64,000 bases of DNA from Dolichospermum sp. LEGE 00240 (GTDB lineage Bacteria > Cyanobacteriota > Cyanobacteriia > Cyanobacteriales > Nostocaceae): the NCBI RefSeq assembly GCF_015207875.1, contig NZ_JADEVZ010000006.1:62001-126000 (forward strand), read 5' to 3'. The translations under genes were made by a program, and so were the position numbers. The notes beneath the pieces are model-generated. The model was not told the origin of the DNA, searched no databases, and saw only the letters and a list, made by a program, of their open reading frames with translations. Positions 48,387 through 56,999 of this stretch are shown here, piece after piece; within the stretch, counting starts at the first letter, position 1; each line of letters opens with the position of its first letter.

Positions 48387-49166
48387 TTAGGTGATACTAA
48401 GTTCCATTAAACCATCCGCCATGTCAAAATTAGCTGTCACATTTTGGACATCATCTAATCCTTCTAGAGTATCAATTAATTTGAGAAGAGATTTGGCTTG
48501 ATCTGCATCTGTAACTTCTACTTGATTACCAGGAAGCCAACGCAATTCTATATTTGTGACTTTAAAACCTTTTGCTTTTAAGGTTTGGCTGAGTTTCTCC
48601 AAATTTGCTATTTCTGTGAATACCTCAAATGTTTCCTCTGCAATGATTTCATAAGACTGGGCATTGCCTTCTAAGGAAGCTTCTAAAAGCTTGTCTTCAT
48701 CAATTACACCTTCGACTACACAAACTCCTTTTTGGGAAAACATCCAACTTACACACCCTGTTTCTCCTAAATTTCCGCCATTTTTGCTAAAAGAGACGCG
48801 CAAATCTGCCGCAGTTCGATTCCGGTTATCTGTGAGGGCTTCAATTAAAATGGCGACACCACCAGGACCGTAACCTTCGTAGCGAATTTCTTCAAGGATG
48901 CTGTTATCACTGAAAGTACCTGCACCTTTAGCGTTCGCCTTGCGCGTGCCGTAGGCAATCGCTCTATCAATATTATCATTGGGAATGCCTGCTGCTTTGG
49001 CTTTATCAATGGCTGTCCTGAGTTGAAAATTACCTGCTGGATCTGGTATACCGTTTCTTGCAGCGACAATTATTGCCCGTGATAGTTGGGTGAATATACT
49101 TCCCCTTCTGGCATCTACTACGGCTTTTTGACGTTTAATATTTGCCCATTTACTATGTCCTGCCAT
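48387..49166 (-). CDS. yebC: YebC/PmpR-family protein with in-frame repeat insertion
   Basis: 259 aa. Family signatures are MAGHSKWANIKRQKAVVDAR, RYEGYGPGGVAILIEALTDN, RNRTAADLR, GNLGETGCVSWMF and the WLPGNQVEV region. YebC proteins are either transcription regulators or, as recently proposed, ribosome-associated translation factors. After NIDRAIA the expected KGAGTF is delayed by eight residues, YGTRKANA, encoded by 48930-48953, which matches a common dispersed GGCACGCGCAAGGCGAAC-type repeat. The insertion keeps the frame. Confidence 0.92.
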   Translation of the reverse strand: MAGHSKWANIKRQKAVVDARRGSIFTQLSRAIIVAARNGIPDPAGNFQLRTAIDKAKAAGIPNDNIDRAIAYGTRKANAKGAGTFSDNSILEEIRYEGYGPGGVAILIEALTDNRNRTAADLRVSFSKNGGNLGETGCVSWMFSQKGVCVVEGVIDEDKLLEASLEGNAQSYEIIAEETFEVFTEIANLEKLSQTLKAKGFKVTNIELRWLPGNQVEVTDADQAKSLLKLIDTLEGLDDVQNVTANFDMADGLMELSIT

Positions 49167-49218
49167 AATTAAAAAAAATATCTATTCTCTATTCAAACAT
49201 AAAATATCTAGGGCACAT

Positions 49219-49419
49219 AGGGCTTGCTGAATAAATGCAAGACCTATATATATCAAAGGTTTGAGTCTGCTAAAAAAGAAAATAGGTGCAAGATTTTTGA
49301 AGGAGATAGTCCCAAAAGCGTGCATTTTGGGTTGAATAAATCACAAAATTTAGGGATAACAGATAGCCCAAACTCTTGCCTCTTGCCTGCCCTCACAGAC
49401 AACTTTTTCAGCAACCCCT
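49219..49419. mobile_element. 201-bp miniature element upstream of arsR
   Basis: Ends AGGGCTTGCTGAATAAA and the complement AGGGGTTGCTGAAAAAG match at 14 of 17 positions. Flanked by ACAT direct repeats (49215-49218 and 49420-49423). No coding capacity. Resembles the ends of cyanobacterial insertion sequences. Confidence 0.75.
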
Positions 49420-49549
49420 ACATATATTTCAAAGTGAGAATTGCTGATGATGAAGAATTCAGGGATTTATCATCGGCTTAATTAAAGTTAATATAGATGA
49501 TAGGCGATCGCCTATCTATAAAATCAAATATCATCAGGATAGATACCTA

Positions 49550-49888
49550 ATGCTCTTAAATAAACCACTAACTTCTCCTATTACCACTCACAGTTTAATA
49601 GTATCGGGTTTTCATGCCCTATCAGATCCCATTAGAATCAGTGTTATAGAACTACTGCATCAGCATGAACTGTGTGTATGTGACTTATGTGATGCTTTAG
49701 AAATGAATCAGTCAAAACTTTCTTTTCACCTGAAAACTCTCAAGGAAGCAAGTCTAGTAAATTCCCGTCAAGAAGGACGCTGGATTTATTACAGCTTGAA
49801 TATTTCCCAATTTCAGGTTTTAGAAACATATCTAGCCGAATTTCGCCTCAATTCTGGACTTTTATCCCCTCGTTCCTGTGGTGAATAG
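49550..49888 (+). CDS. arsR: ArsR-family regulator with arsenite-type CVCDLC motif
   Basis: 112 aa winged HTH. LSDPIRISVIELLHQHELCV leads into the Cys triad ELCVCDLCDAL (C42, C44, C47), the classical As(III)/Sb(III) sensor of ArsR. QSKLSFHLKTLKEASLV is the recognition helix and GRWIYYSLN the wing. It would repress arsenic-resistance genes in the absence of metalloid. No arsB, acr3 or arsC follows in this window. Confidence 0.88.
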   Translation: MLLNKPLTSPITTHSLIVSGFHALSDPIRISVIELLHQHELCVCDLCDALEMNQSKLSFHLKTLKEASLVNSRQEGRWIYYSLNISQFQVLETYLAEFRLNSGLLSPRSCGE

Positions 49889-50366
49889 TCGGGAATTAGA
49901 TTTGATACAAACTGAAATTATAAGGAAGAACGCCGAAAACCCTTGAAAATGTGGGTGACTCAGGAAGCCACATTTGGGCTTTAGACAAGGGATGAAGGCT
50001 AGAGGCTTTCCTTTATCCTGCATTGATTTTAATCCATATTCGTGATACAACTATATTGTCACTAAAGACATAAAAAGCTACCGAGGGACTCTCGGAAAGT
50101 TACGCTTGTCAGATATGATTTCGCCCGCCAAGTCCAACGAAATCAGGGCAAGAACCCAAATATTTAAGGAACCCTGCCTGAACCTGGGATAACTGAGGGA
50201 TATAGACTGAAACTCTCTATAGAATCTCCGCGTCTTTAGACCGGAGAGTGTCAAGGCAAGATGAATTCTGAATAATTCTTGGGCGCAGGACCTGCGCCCC
50301 TACTTGCTGTTTTCATAAAACAAATCCCTGCAACTTTTTCAGATTACAGGGATTTATTTTTTTATT
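49889..50366. other. Structured intergenic region; possible non-coding RNA or degraded element
   Basis: No protein gene is seen. Hairpins include CCGAGGGACTCTCGG (50082-50096), GATTTCG...CGAAATC (about 50117-50145), CAGGG...CCCTG (about 50146-50178) and TCTCCGCGTCTTTAGACCGGAGA (about 50225-50247). The density of stems is unusual for this AT-rich genome. A GGGCGCAGG repeat lies at 50281-50303. No RNA family was recognised. Confidence 0.4.
50281..50303. repeat. GGGCGCAGG-type palindromic repeat, copy 3
   Basis: GGGCGCAGGACCTGCGCCCC followed by TAC, nearly identical to 15497-15519. Confidence 0.8.
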
Positions 50367-50443
<77 letters not shown>

Positions 50444-50503
50444 TCGCTTTCGTCGCGCTTCTCTCGACTCCTTTAATATAGCGCGAAGTCAAAAGTTTGT
50501 CAA

Positions 50504-51457
50504 CTACAAAAGCGATAATTCTCCAATTACTTCCAAACGCTTGTATTTCCCCAGGTTCATAAATTTCTCAGACAGGCCTTGGGCAACGCTGGGACTAATC
50601 CAACCCATTTGTTGGAGGACGTGAATAGCTACGGCATATTTAGCGCGTTTTGAGCCATCCATTACTTTAATAGCTAATCCCATGCCTTCACCAAGTCTGC
50701 CTATACACTGTACTCCTTCTGCCCCAGATTTACTAACCAGTTCACCAGGAGTGAGACGCATTAATTCTGTATCAAATTCCCCTTCGCCTGCTACCATTGT
50801 GGGGTGATGGTTCATGGCGCGGACAATGCGTTCCATGTCTACGCTATTACTGGAAGATAAAACAGCATATAGTGATGCCATTTGACTGAGTTGCATGAGA
50901 TAGGTGGGTGCGCCGCAGTCATCATGGGCGGTGAGAAATTCTTCCGCTGGCATTCGCAACAATTCGGCTATTTTGGTGATAATTAACTGTTGGACTGGGT
51001 GTTTACGATCTAAGTAGTTAGTTAATGGCCAATGGCGTTGTTGACAAACGGCTAACATTCCTGCGTGTTTACCAGAGCAGTTATATTCTAGAGAACTACG
51101 TTTATCTTTAGGGATTGGGCAGTGCAGGGCATTGATGTCAATATCTGCCCGCCACAGAATGTTAAATACCTGTCTCACCTGTTCCATGCTGCCTTTGTGG
51201 GAACTGGTGATGATTGCTAAGTCTCGATCGCTCAAACCATAACGTTCCATTGTGCCTGTACTGGTGACAGCCAGAGCTTGAAATGGTTTGAGGGCAGAAC
51301 GGACAAACGCGGCGGTTTCAGCGTTACCAGCAACGGAAAGTACCCGTCCCCGGTCATCACTAACTACAGCCTGGACTATATGCCGAGATTCGATAATACC
51401 TTCACGCAGCAACCGGACTTCCAGTGCTGCGGCTTGAGTGCGTTTTCCCATTGTCAT
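50504..51457 (-). CDS. L-asparaginase (AnsA/thermolabile type)
   Basis: 317 aa. The sequence EVRLLREGIIESRHIVQAVV, ALKPFQALAVTSTG, IITSSHKGSMEQV, YNCSGKHAGMLAVC and TAHDDCGAPTYLMQLSQMA matches the Rhizobium etli-type asparaginase family (PF06089), unrelated to E. coli asparaginase. The SSHKG and CSGKH motifs carry the proposed nucleophilic Ser and Lys. It hydrolyses asparagine to aspartate and ammonia. Starts at ATG 51457 or 51451 are equally possible. It lies about 60 bp beyond the initiator tRNA gene. Confidence 0.88.
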   Translation of the reverse strand: MTMGKRTQAAALEVRLLREGIIESRHIVQAVVSDDRGRVLSVAGNAETAAFVRSALKPFQALAVTSTGTMERYGLSDRDLAIITSSHKGSMEQVRQVFNILWRADIDINALHCPIPKDKRSSLEYNCSGKHAGMLAVCQQRHWPLTNYLDRKHPVQQLIITKIAELLRMPAEEFLTAHDDCGAPTYLMQLSQMASLYAVLSSSNSVDMERIVRAMNHHPTMVAGEGEFDTELMRLTPGELVSKSGAEGVQCIGRLGEGMGLAIKVMDGSKRAKYAVAIHVLQQMGWISPSVAQGLSEKFMNLGKYKRLEVIGELSLL

Positions 51458-51574
51458 GGGTTTATATCTATTTTGTTAGTTGTCAGTTGTCAGTTGTCAG
51501 TTGTTAGTTGTCAGTTCTTAGTTGTTAGTTGTTTTACTAATTACCAATGACCAATCACTAATGACCAATAAGAC

Positions 51575-52075
51575 TTACAAGAAATGCCAAATTATAGTAC
51601 CAATAAGATACATTAGAGCTAGGGCGGCAAAGGTAATTTGCAAGCGTTGAAAAATGGGTTTAATTTCGTAGGTAACAATTAGGCGATCGCGGCTCATGAC
51701 TTCTGGGGGTTTTGTCCAGGTTTGTCCGTCGTACCAACCAGATTCTTCATAAAATACGGTGGGACTGTAAAGGCGATCGCGCACATAGAACCAACCTAAA
51801 TATAACCTTACCAATGCTAACACTACAGTTACACTAGCAGCACCAGATCCACAAAGAAGAAAATTAAAAATCTGCTTTTGGGGAGGAAAGCTGGCTGCTG
51901 CCACAGGTCCGGCTATTAACCAAGACCAAGACCAAATCCAAAACATTTTTTTGGTGTAGTTACCCCAATTTAGGGTACTATCTCGAAATAGCCAAGCATT
52001 TTTTAGCTCTTCGTACTCATTCAGTGGTTGTTGTTCCTTTGGAACTGGGCAATTCTCTAGAGAGGATCGCATCAT
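51575..52075 (-). CDS. CGLD27 family protein (DUF1230)
   Basis: 166 aa. Two membrane segments (about 48-66 and 72-95) plus a C-terminal one (about 148-164). The motifs CPVPKEQQPLNEYEELKNAW, LYLGWFYVRDRLYSPTVFYE and ESGWYDGQTW mark the CGLD27 family, conserved in cyanobacteria, algae and plants and reported to affect photosynthesis under iron limitation. Directly downstream of rsfS (5-bp gap), so very likely co-transcribed. Confidence 0.85.
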   Translation of the reverse strand: MMRSSLENCPVPKEQQPLNEYEELKNAWLFRDSTLNWGNYTKKMFWIWSWSWLIAGPVAAASFPPQKQIFNFLLCGSGAASVTVVLALVRLYLGWFYVRDRLYSPTVFYEESGWYDGQTWTKPPEVMSRDRLIVTYEIKPIFQRLQITFAALALMYLIGTIIWHFL

Positions 52076-52080
52076 ATTGG

Positions 52081-52518
52081 TTAACCCCCAATATTATCCG
52101 AGTTTGGTATGGGAATACGTTCCGCGTGTCCCCAGAACGCTTCTAAATTATAAAACTCTCGTTCCCTTGGCATCATGATATGGACGATAACATCACCATA
52201 ATCTTGGAGTACCCAAGTTCCCTCGGCTTTTCCTTCGGTTCTGAGGGGTCGTCGTTGCCAGTCAATTTCCACTTGTCCAGCAATTGCGTCAGCGATCGCT
52301 CTCACTTGTACTTTAGAGTAACCAGTCATCATCACAAAGTAATCTGACAGGTAAGAGATTTCTGCCACATCAAGCAGGACAATTTCGACAGCTTTGCGGT
52401 CTAAAGCCGCCTCAGCAATGGTTAAAGCTAAATTTTTGCTTGTGGCTTCTGTGTCAGTTTTAGGTCTGCCCACAGCGTTCTTTGTCAATGGGAAATTTCC
52501 TCTTAAAGATTCAGTCAT
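52081..52518 (-). CDS. rsfS: Ribosome silencing factor RsfS
   Basis: 145 aa. The core reads ISYLSDYFVMMTGYSKVQVR, GTWVLQDYGDVIVHIMMPRE and FYNLEAFWGHAERI. RsfS binds uL14 on the large subunit and prevents subunit joining when nutrients are short. The first 30 residues are a variable extension. First gene of a two-gene unit with the CGLD27 gene. Confidence 0.9.
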   Translation of the reverse strand: MTESLRGNFPLTKNAVGRPKTDTEATSKNLALTIAEAALDRKAVEIVLLDVAEISYLSDYFVMMTGYSKVQVRAIADAIAGQVEIDWQRRPLRTEGKAEGTWVLQDYGDVIVHIMMPREREFYNLEAFWGHAERIPIPNSDNIGG

Positions 52519-52798
52519 TCAACCTCATGTATTTTTTCTATGGCAGCAAATACTTATTCAACTTGCTTACAAATATTCTGAATTGCAATTGCATGAATAG
52601 GTTTTCTCTAGATAGTAACATATTCTACAGCTGATTACTTTATAAACCAGGGTAACGAGACCCGATTAACCAACCAAAAATGCGTTCTACTACCAATACC
52701 TTGTCCAAATTAGAAAAAGCCTTGATTTGTAGATTGGGTTGTTCGCGTTAGCGTTGCGGAGCAGTTAGCATGAAACCCAACGGATTTGTTGAGGGAGG

Positions 52799-52830
52799 GC
52801 GATAGCGAAGCGCTGCTGCAAGCAGTTCGC
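52799..52830 (+). repeat. 32-bp dispersed repeat, copy 2
   Basis: An exact reverse complement of 13771-13802; internally palindromic around GCTGCTGCAAGC. Confidence 0.8.
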
Positions 52831-52891
52831 TCATCCTCTGCGGGAGATAAAAAAATCATATTGGAGTTTTGAGTTCAGGGGGTGCGATAGC

Positions 52892-53036
52892 ACGTGAGTT
52901 CGGAGTTAGGAGTTCGGAGTTAGGAGTTCGAAGACGCTACGCGAACGGAGTTATGATTTTTTCAACCAGATCATAAGGGCTTGAGACTCCTACGTGGGGT
53001 GAGTTTTCCACAAGCTACGTTATGTCGAACTCACGT
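52892..53036 (+). mobile_element. Miniature inverted-repeat element, family A, copy 3
   Basis: 145 bp, ends ACGTGAGTTCG / CGAACTCACGT, flanked by GATAGC direct repeats (52886-52891 and 53037-53042). Same core as copies 1 and 2 (GACGCTACGCGAAC, GTTATGATTTTTTCAA, GTGAGTTTTCCACAA). Orientation as in copy 2. Confidence 0.85.
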
Positions 53037-53125
53037 GATAGCGAAGCTGACCGAAGGTATCGCTTTTACCTTAAAATGGAATCCATTCCCCGGCTGAATG
53101 CTGACCCAAATTTTTCAAATATTAT

Positions 53126-54430
53126 TTATAATTCCTGTATATGACATGATTGATATTGATACATAACTCCAGATAATGCAGCTAGGAAAACCCAAGAGAG
53201 AGTATTTAGCCGGATATCAAAAGTAGTAACATCAACAGTATTAAATAGTATCCATCCGCTAAAGGTGATCAGATAACTCAAGAAGACTAGGTGATTTTCT
53301 GGTTCTATATATCTAGATTTCCAGAGAATTTGACTGGCTGTCATTAATATCCAAATTAGTAACCCACAAAATAGCAAAGTAGTAATTAACCCAGTTTCCG
53401 CCGACAGCATTAAAAATAGATTATGAGGATGGTTGACATCAATTTGCATTTGGGTTTTATAAAGTCCTCCGAAACTGCGTAAACCTGAACCAGTTAAAGG
53501 ATATTGTTGAGTGAGATTCCAGGCAAATTCCCATTGAGTTTTTCGCATTAATCCCACCGGTCTATCAGGGAACATATCATCATTTAACCGCGCCCAAATA
53601 CCGTAGGGAACAAAAAGGCGGAAAAACTGGGCAATAGGTGAAGGTGCAAAAGCTGCCAAAAAACAAAAACTGGTAATGGTGAAAACGGCCGCAACAATTA
53701 ATCGCCAACCTTTATATAAAGCATAAGCTAAACAGGCAAAAATAGTGATTCCCCAACCATTACGAGAATTGGTTAAAATTAAGGCGATAAAGTTAGCACA
53801 TACAGCAATTGTCAAAAAGATAATTAGGCGATTTTTTTGCTTTAATTTGTGGTAGTTTTCTAGCCATAAACCCAAACCCAAAATAAAAATAGTTACTAAA
53901 TAAGCAGCTAAAGTATTAGGGTGCATGAAATTAGCAGTCATGCGTCCTGATAATGACTTTTCTGGTGCAACTATCCAATCAAAAACAATCCATAAAAACT
54001 GAAATTGGAAATTCCAACCGAGGAATAATTGTCCAAAACCGATGATTAAAACAGGTACAGATCCAAACACCATGATCCAAGCAATTTGTCGTAATTGGGC
54101 GGGTGTTTGAATCAGGGGAGTGAGTCCGGTAAAAAAGAAGAAGAAGGGGATGAAGTTGAATAAACCCAAAACAGCATCGAGTTTACCAGAGGCGAATCCG
54201 GTGGTAATTAGGAGTAAGATACTCAAAAGAGCAAATCCCTTGTGAATTGGGCGATCGCTAATGATATGGTATTGTTTACGCCAGGTTAGCAATGATGCCA
54301 CAACTATAGAAATACCGCCCAAAAATGGACTCAGGGGGCAAAATATTAGTCCAAATTGCAGCCAATTCCAAGGGGTTTGTAAGCCGGGATTTGGATGATC
54401 ACAAGTTTTCTTTAAGCTATTTCCCAACAT
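53126..54430 (-). CDS. O-antigen ligase/polymerase-like membrane protein
   Basis: 434 aa from ATG 54430. Ten or more membrane segments and the Wzy/WaaL-type signature LTNSRNGWGITIFACLAYAL and GSGLRSFGGLYKTQM plus VNHPHNLFLMLSAETGL place it in the O-antigen ligase family (PF04932). These proteins join or polymerise glycan chains; some cyanobacterial members were named IctB. The start at 54430 overlaps the preceding YaaW-like gene by 19 bp. A frame from 54511 would add 27 residues that lie wholly inside that gene. Confidence 0.87.
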   Translation of the reverse strand: MLGNSLKKTCDHPNPGLQTPWNWLQFGLIFCPLSPFLGGISIVVASLLTWRKQYHIISDRPIHKGFALLSILLLITTGFASGKLDAVLGLFNFIPFFFFFTGLTPLIQTPAQLRQIAWIMVFGSVPVLIIGFGQLFLGWNFQFQFLWIVFDWIVAPEKSLSGRMTANFMHPNTLAAYLVTIFILGLGLWLENYHKLKQKNRLIIFLTIAVCANFIALILTNSRNGWGITIFACLAYALYKGWRLIVAAVFTITSFCFLAAFAPSPIAQFFRLFVPYGIWARLNDDMFPDRPVGLMRKTQWEFAWNLTQQYPLTGSGLRSFGGLYKTQMQIDVNHPHNLFLMLSAETGLITTLLFCGLLIWILMTASQILWKSRYIEPENHLVFLSYLITFSGWILFNTVDVTTFDIRLNTLSWVFLAALSGVMYQYQSCHIQEL

Positions 54431-55254
54431 TCTGTACGGGTAAGACGAATTTGCGCGAGGGTAAAGACAGTAGGAATAATTCTGCCATAATTTGTGGCGA
54501 TCGCTCTCCAACCCAAATCAGCAAAAAACCAAGCCCACATCACAGGACCTACCAAAGCAAATGCACTACGAACTGCACCATAACGGGCTGCACTCATGGT
54601 CATACCCCGACGGGACATTTGTAAAGCCACATAGTTTTGAAACTGTTTAGTAGCTAATCCTGTCCCTGTAATTGCTGCTTCTTTAGCCACTTGATAGGTA
54701 GCAAAATGAATCGCAAATTGATGGGCGATTTGTTGCAGAACAAAAGGTTGGATGACAGAAGTTACAGCCAAAGCACTACCACCTTTAAATATTAATCCTA
54801 AAGGATCACGTTGCAATGACAATGGTAATGGTTGTTTAAATTTTGTTTGCGATAATTGACCTTGGACATTAATAGTTAGTTGTTGCTTATCTGTTTTTGG
54901 CAACTTTTTCCAAACCTTTCCTAGTAGGTGCAAAAATACTTCTGCTTCTAAATCAATTGTTGTTAAATCTTGATAATACTGAATTTTCAAATATTTGCAT
55001 ACTTGAATGAGGGCTTGTCGGTAAGTTACTTGATCAGTACGTCCGCGTAATACAGTGATACCATCAGCTGCTAAAAACCGAAAGCGATTTTCTATTGTAT
55101 CTAACCAAGCTTGATGATCTTGGCTTTGTACTGCAATGGGTTCGGGTGTGTGAACATAATCTAAGGGGTTAAACTTGCGACTAAACAGAATAGCTGTCAA
55201 GTCCTGTAGTTCCTCTTCGGTGGCTAATTCCAATACCGCCCTGAGTTCTTCCAA
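54412..55254 (-). CDS. YaaW/UPF0174-family protein
   Basis: 280 aa. The first part (MEELRAVLELATEEELQDLT) carries the DUF3944-like start. The middle is soluble, and the C-terminal third has GPVMWAWFFADLGWRAIATNYG, the usual UPF0174 ending with hydrophobic segments. Biochemical role unknown. First gene of a unit with the O-antigen-ligase-like gene, which overlaps its end. Confidence 0.8.
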   Translation of the reverse strand: MEELRAVLELATEEELQDLTAILFSRKFNPLDYVHTPEPIAVQSQDHQAWLDTIENRFRFLAADGITVLRGRTDQVTYRQALIQVCKYLKIQYYQDLTTIDLEAEVFLHLLGKVWKKLPKTDKQQLTINVQGQLSQTKFKQPLPLSLQRDPLGLIFKGGSALAVTSVIQPFVLQQIAHQFAIHFATYQVAKEAAITGTGLATKQFQNYVALQMSRRGMTMSAARYGAVRSAFALVGPVMWAWFFADLGWRAIATNYGRIIPTVFTLAQIRLTRTECWEIA

Positions 55255-55430
55255 TTTCCCTTCCTCTCTTCTGTACCACTTAGTCTGTACCTTATTCTAC
55301 TATCTTGTCAATCAAAAATCTTTCAATAGCAACTGAGTTGAGCCTATATTTAATATCTGCGGAAGGTTGATTATAACACTTTTTTGCAAAAATTGAGTTC
55401 TAGCTGTAATATTCGATTATGTACCTCTTT
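55255..55430. other. Spacer before the IS4 remnant
   Basis: It contains ATCTGCGGAAGG (about 55350), which resembles the end of the IS1634-type element at 12.1-13.6 kb (ATCTGCGGAATG). It may be an insertion-sequence end. No gene is seen. Confidence 0.4.
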
Positions 55431-55790
55431 AATGTGGTAGCGGATTTATATCGGCGACCTTGACGGATTGAAGATGCTTTTAATATAGTAAAAAGACTCT
55501 TGGGGTTAAGTTATTTATGGACGGGTTCAATTAATGGAATTAAATTACAAATTTGGGCAACTTGGATATTTTATGCGGTTTTAGTCGATTTAGGTGATGC
55601 TGTAGCTATGGCTCATCAAAAAGGTAAGGCAACAGATCCTGTTAAGTATTTTGCTGACCTCCAAAATCGAGATTTAGGTATTATTAAACAGAAACGAAAA
55701 CCAAACATAAAATTAATTGTCGCTCCTTTTCCTGAGCTTCAAAGAGGGACTGACCAATTTTTTTCCAATAATTATCCGAAAGCCTCTTGA
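55431..55790 (+). pseudogene. IS4-family transposase C-terminal fragment
   Basis: The frame reads VVADLYRRP, a TGA stop at 55461-55463, then RIEDAFNIVKRLLGLSYLWTG and INGIKLQIWATWIFYAVLVD, the conserved Y2RExE-region and C-terminus of IS4-like transposases (RRxWRIE with Trp turned into stop). Further on, HQKGKATDPVKYFADLQNRD joins directly after LGDAVAMA, with the intervening segment missing. The upstream DDE half is absent. A dead relic. Confidence 0.85.
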
Positions 55791-56003
55791 CAAAAGACTT
55801 ACAGCCTTAACTTGTCACCAATGGCGGTAGATAGAGTTAGTTATACGCCTAACCAATCTTCTCCTGTGCTTTGGGTAATTTCTGCACTTGACATTCTCCC
55901 GCAGCGATCGCATCTCACCTGCAGCAATTTTACCACTCCTGTCCCCACACTACTCACTCTCATAGAATCAAGCCAACTGATTATGTATTTGTGCCAGCTT
56001 GAT

Positions 56004-56942
56004 CTAAGGATTGGTTTCTACCGTATGATCTAATATTAAACCACCTTGCTCAGTAATTTTTTTCGCCGCCTCTAAAAGATACTGGTAATAAGTATGAGCA
56101 ATAATAGATAACTGCTTACCAGCGGGATAAACCATATACCAAGTACGTTTAATTGGAAAATATTGCACATCTAAAATGCTAAATTCCGCAATGTCTGTGA
56201 GTAAAGTATGACGGGATAATACGGAAATACCTAGACCACCAGCGATCGCCTGTTTAATCGCTTCATTACTCCCCAACTCCAACTTCACCTTCACCTTGAT
56301 TCCATGTTCCTCAAACAGACTTTGGACAGCACTGCGAGTTCCTGAACCCGGTTCTCGCATAATAAAGGGTTCTTCTCCCAAACGTTCAATCGGAATATTT
56401 TTTTCCTGGGCTAAAGGATGATTCGCAGGTGCAAGAACTATCAAAGGGTTTTCGAGAAATGGCTGGAAATTGACATCAAAATGATCAGGAATTTGACTCA
56501 TAATATACAAGTCATCTAAATTACCCATCATCCGATCTAAAATCAGTTCATGATTTGTCACTTGCAGAGAAATATCAATCCCGGGATAAAGCTGACAAAA
56601 AGGACCCAACAATCTGGGAATAATATACTTAGCAGTTGTAATTACCGCCAGTCTTAACTGTCCTTGTTTTAATCCCTTTAAATCCGCAATAGTCATTTGA
56701 AACTTATCCATAGTCTCAAAAATTTGCCGACAAGTAGCAAATAATTCCCGTCCCGCTTCCGTCAAATATAAACGCTTTCCTACCTGCTCAAATAATGGCA
56801 AACCTACTGATTTCGTCAACTGTTTGATTTGCATGGATATGGTAGGTTGAGTCAAAAACAACTCTTCTGCAGCGCGTGTAAAACTACCATGTCGGGCAGC
56901 AGCCTCGAATACCTTCAACTGGTGTAACGTCGCTTGGTTCAA
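56004..56942 (-). CDS. rbcR: LysR-type regulator RbcR
   Basis: 312 aa from TTG 56942, which gives NQATLHQLKVFEAAARHGSF and has a strong ribosome-binding site AGAGGAG seven bases upstream; an ATG at 56996 lacks one. The HTH (FTRAAEELFLTQPTISMQIK) and LysR effector domain (REPGSGTRSAVQSLFEEHGI) are complete. In cyanobacteria and red-algal plastids, RbcR activates the rubisco operon according to carbon metabolites. Divergent from rbcL, separated by a 907-bp region. Confidence 0.88.
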   Translation of the reverse strand: MNQATLHQLKVFEAAARHGSFTRAAEELFLTQPTISMQIKQLTKSVGLPLFEQVGKRLYLTEAGRELFATCRQIFETMDKFQMTIADLKGLKQGQLRLAVITTAKYIIPRLLGPFCQLYPGIDISLQVTNHELILDRMMGNLDDLYIMSQIPDHFDVNFQPFLENPLIVLAPANHPLAQEKNIPIERLGEEPFIMREPGSGTRSAVQSLFEEHGIKVKVKLELGSNEAIKQAIAGGLGISVLSRHTLLTDIAEFSILDVQYFPIKRTWYMVYPAGKQLSIIAHTYYQYLLEAAKKITEQGGLILDHTVETNP

Positions 56943-56999
56943 GCTTATTCTCCTCTGATCACAATTTGTAGATATAACTTTAGTATCACGTAACACTAA

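Larger units (their letters stand above)
52519..53125. other. Repeat-rich intergenic region
   Basis: No gene is seen. The 32-bp repeat (52799-52830) lies 61 bp upstream of family A copy 3 (52892-53036). GTTCGGAGTTAGGA heptamers occur at 52897-52928, inside that copy. The element is flanked by a piece of another repeat (GATAGCGAAGCTG). Confidence 0.7.

Noticed and set aside
50050-50270. Group I intron next to the initiator tRNA
   Set aside because: A GATATAGACT segment resembles the S element, but no matching P/Q/R elements are found, the strand is opposite to the tRNA, and the tRNA is intact.
55812-56033. Plus-strand 73-codon reading frame
   Set aside because: Overlaps the end of rbcR on the other strand, with no motif and no ribosome-binding site.
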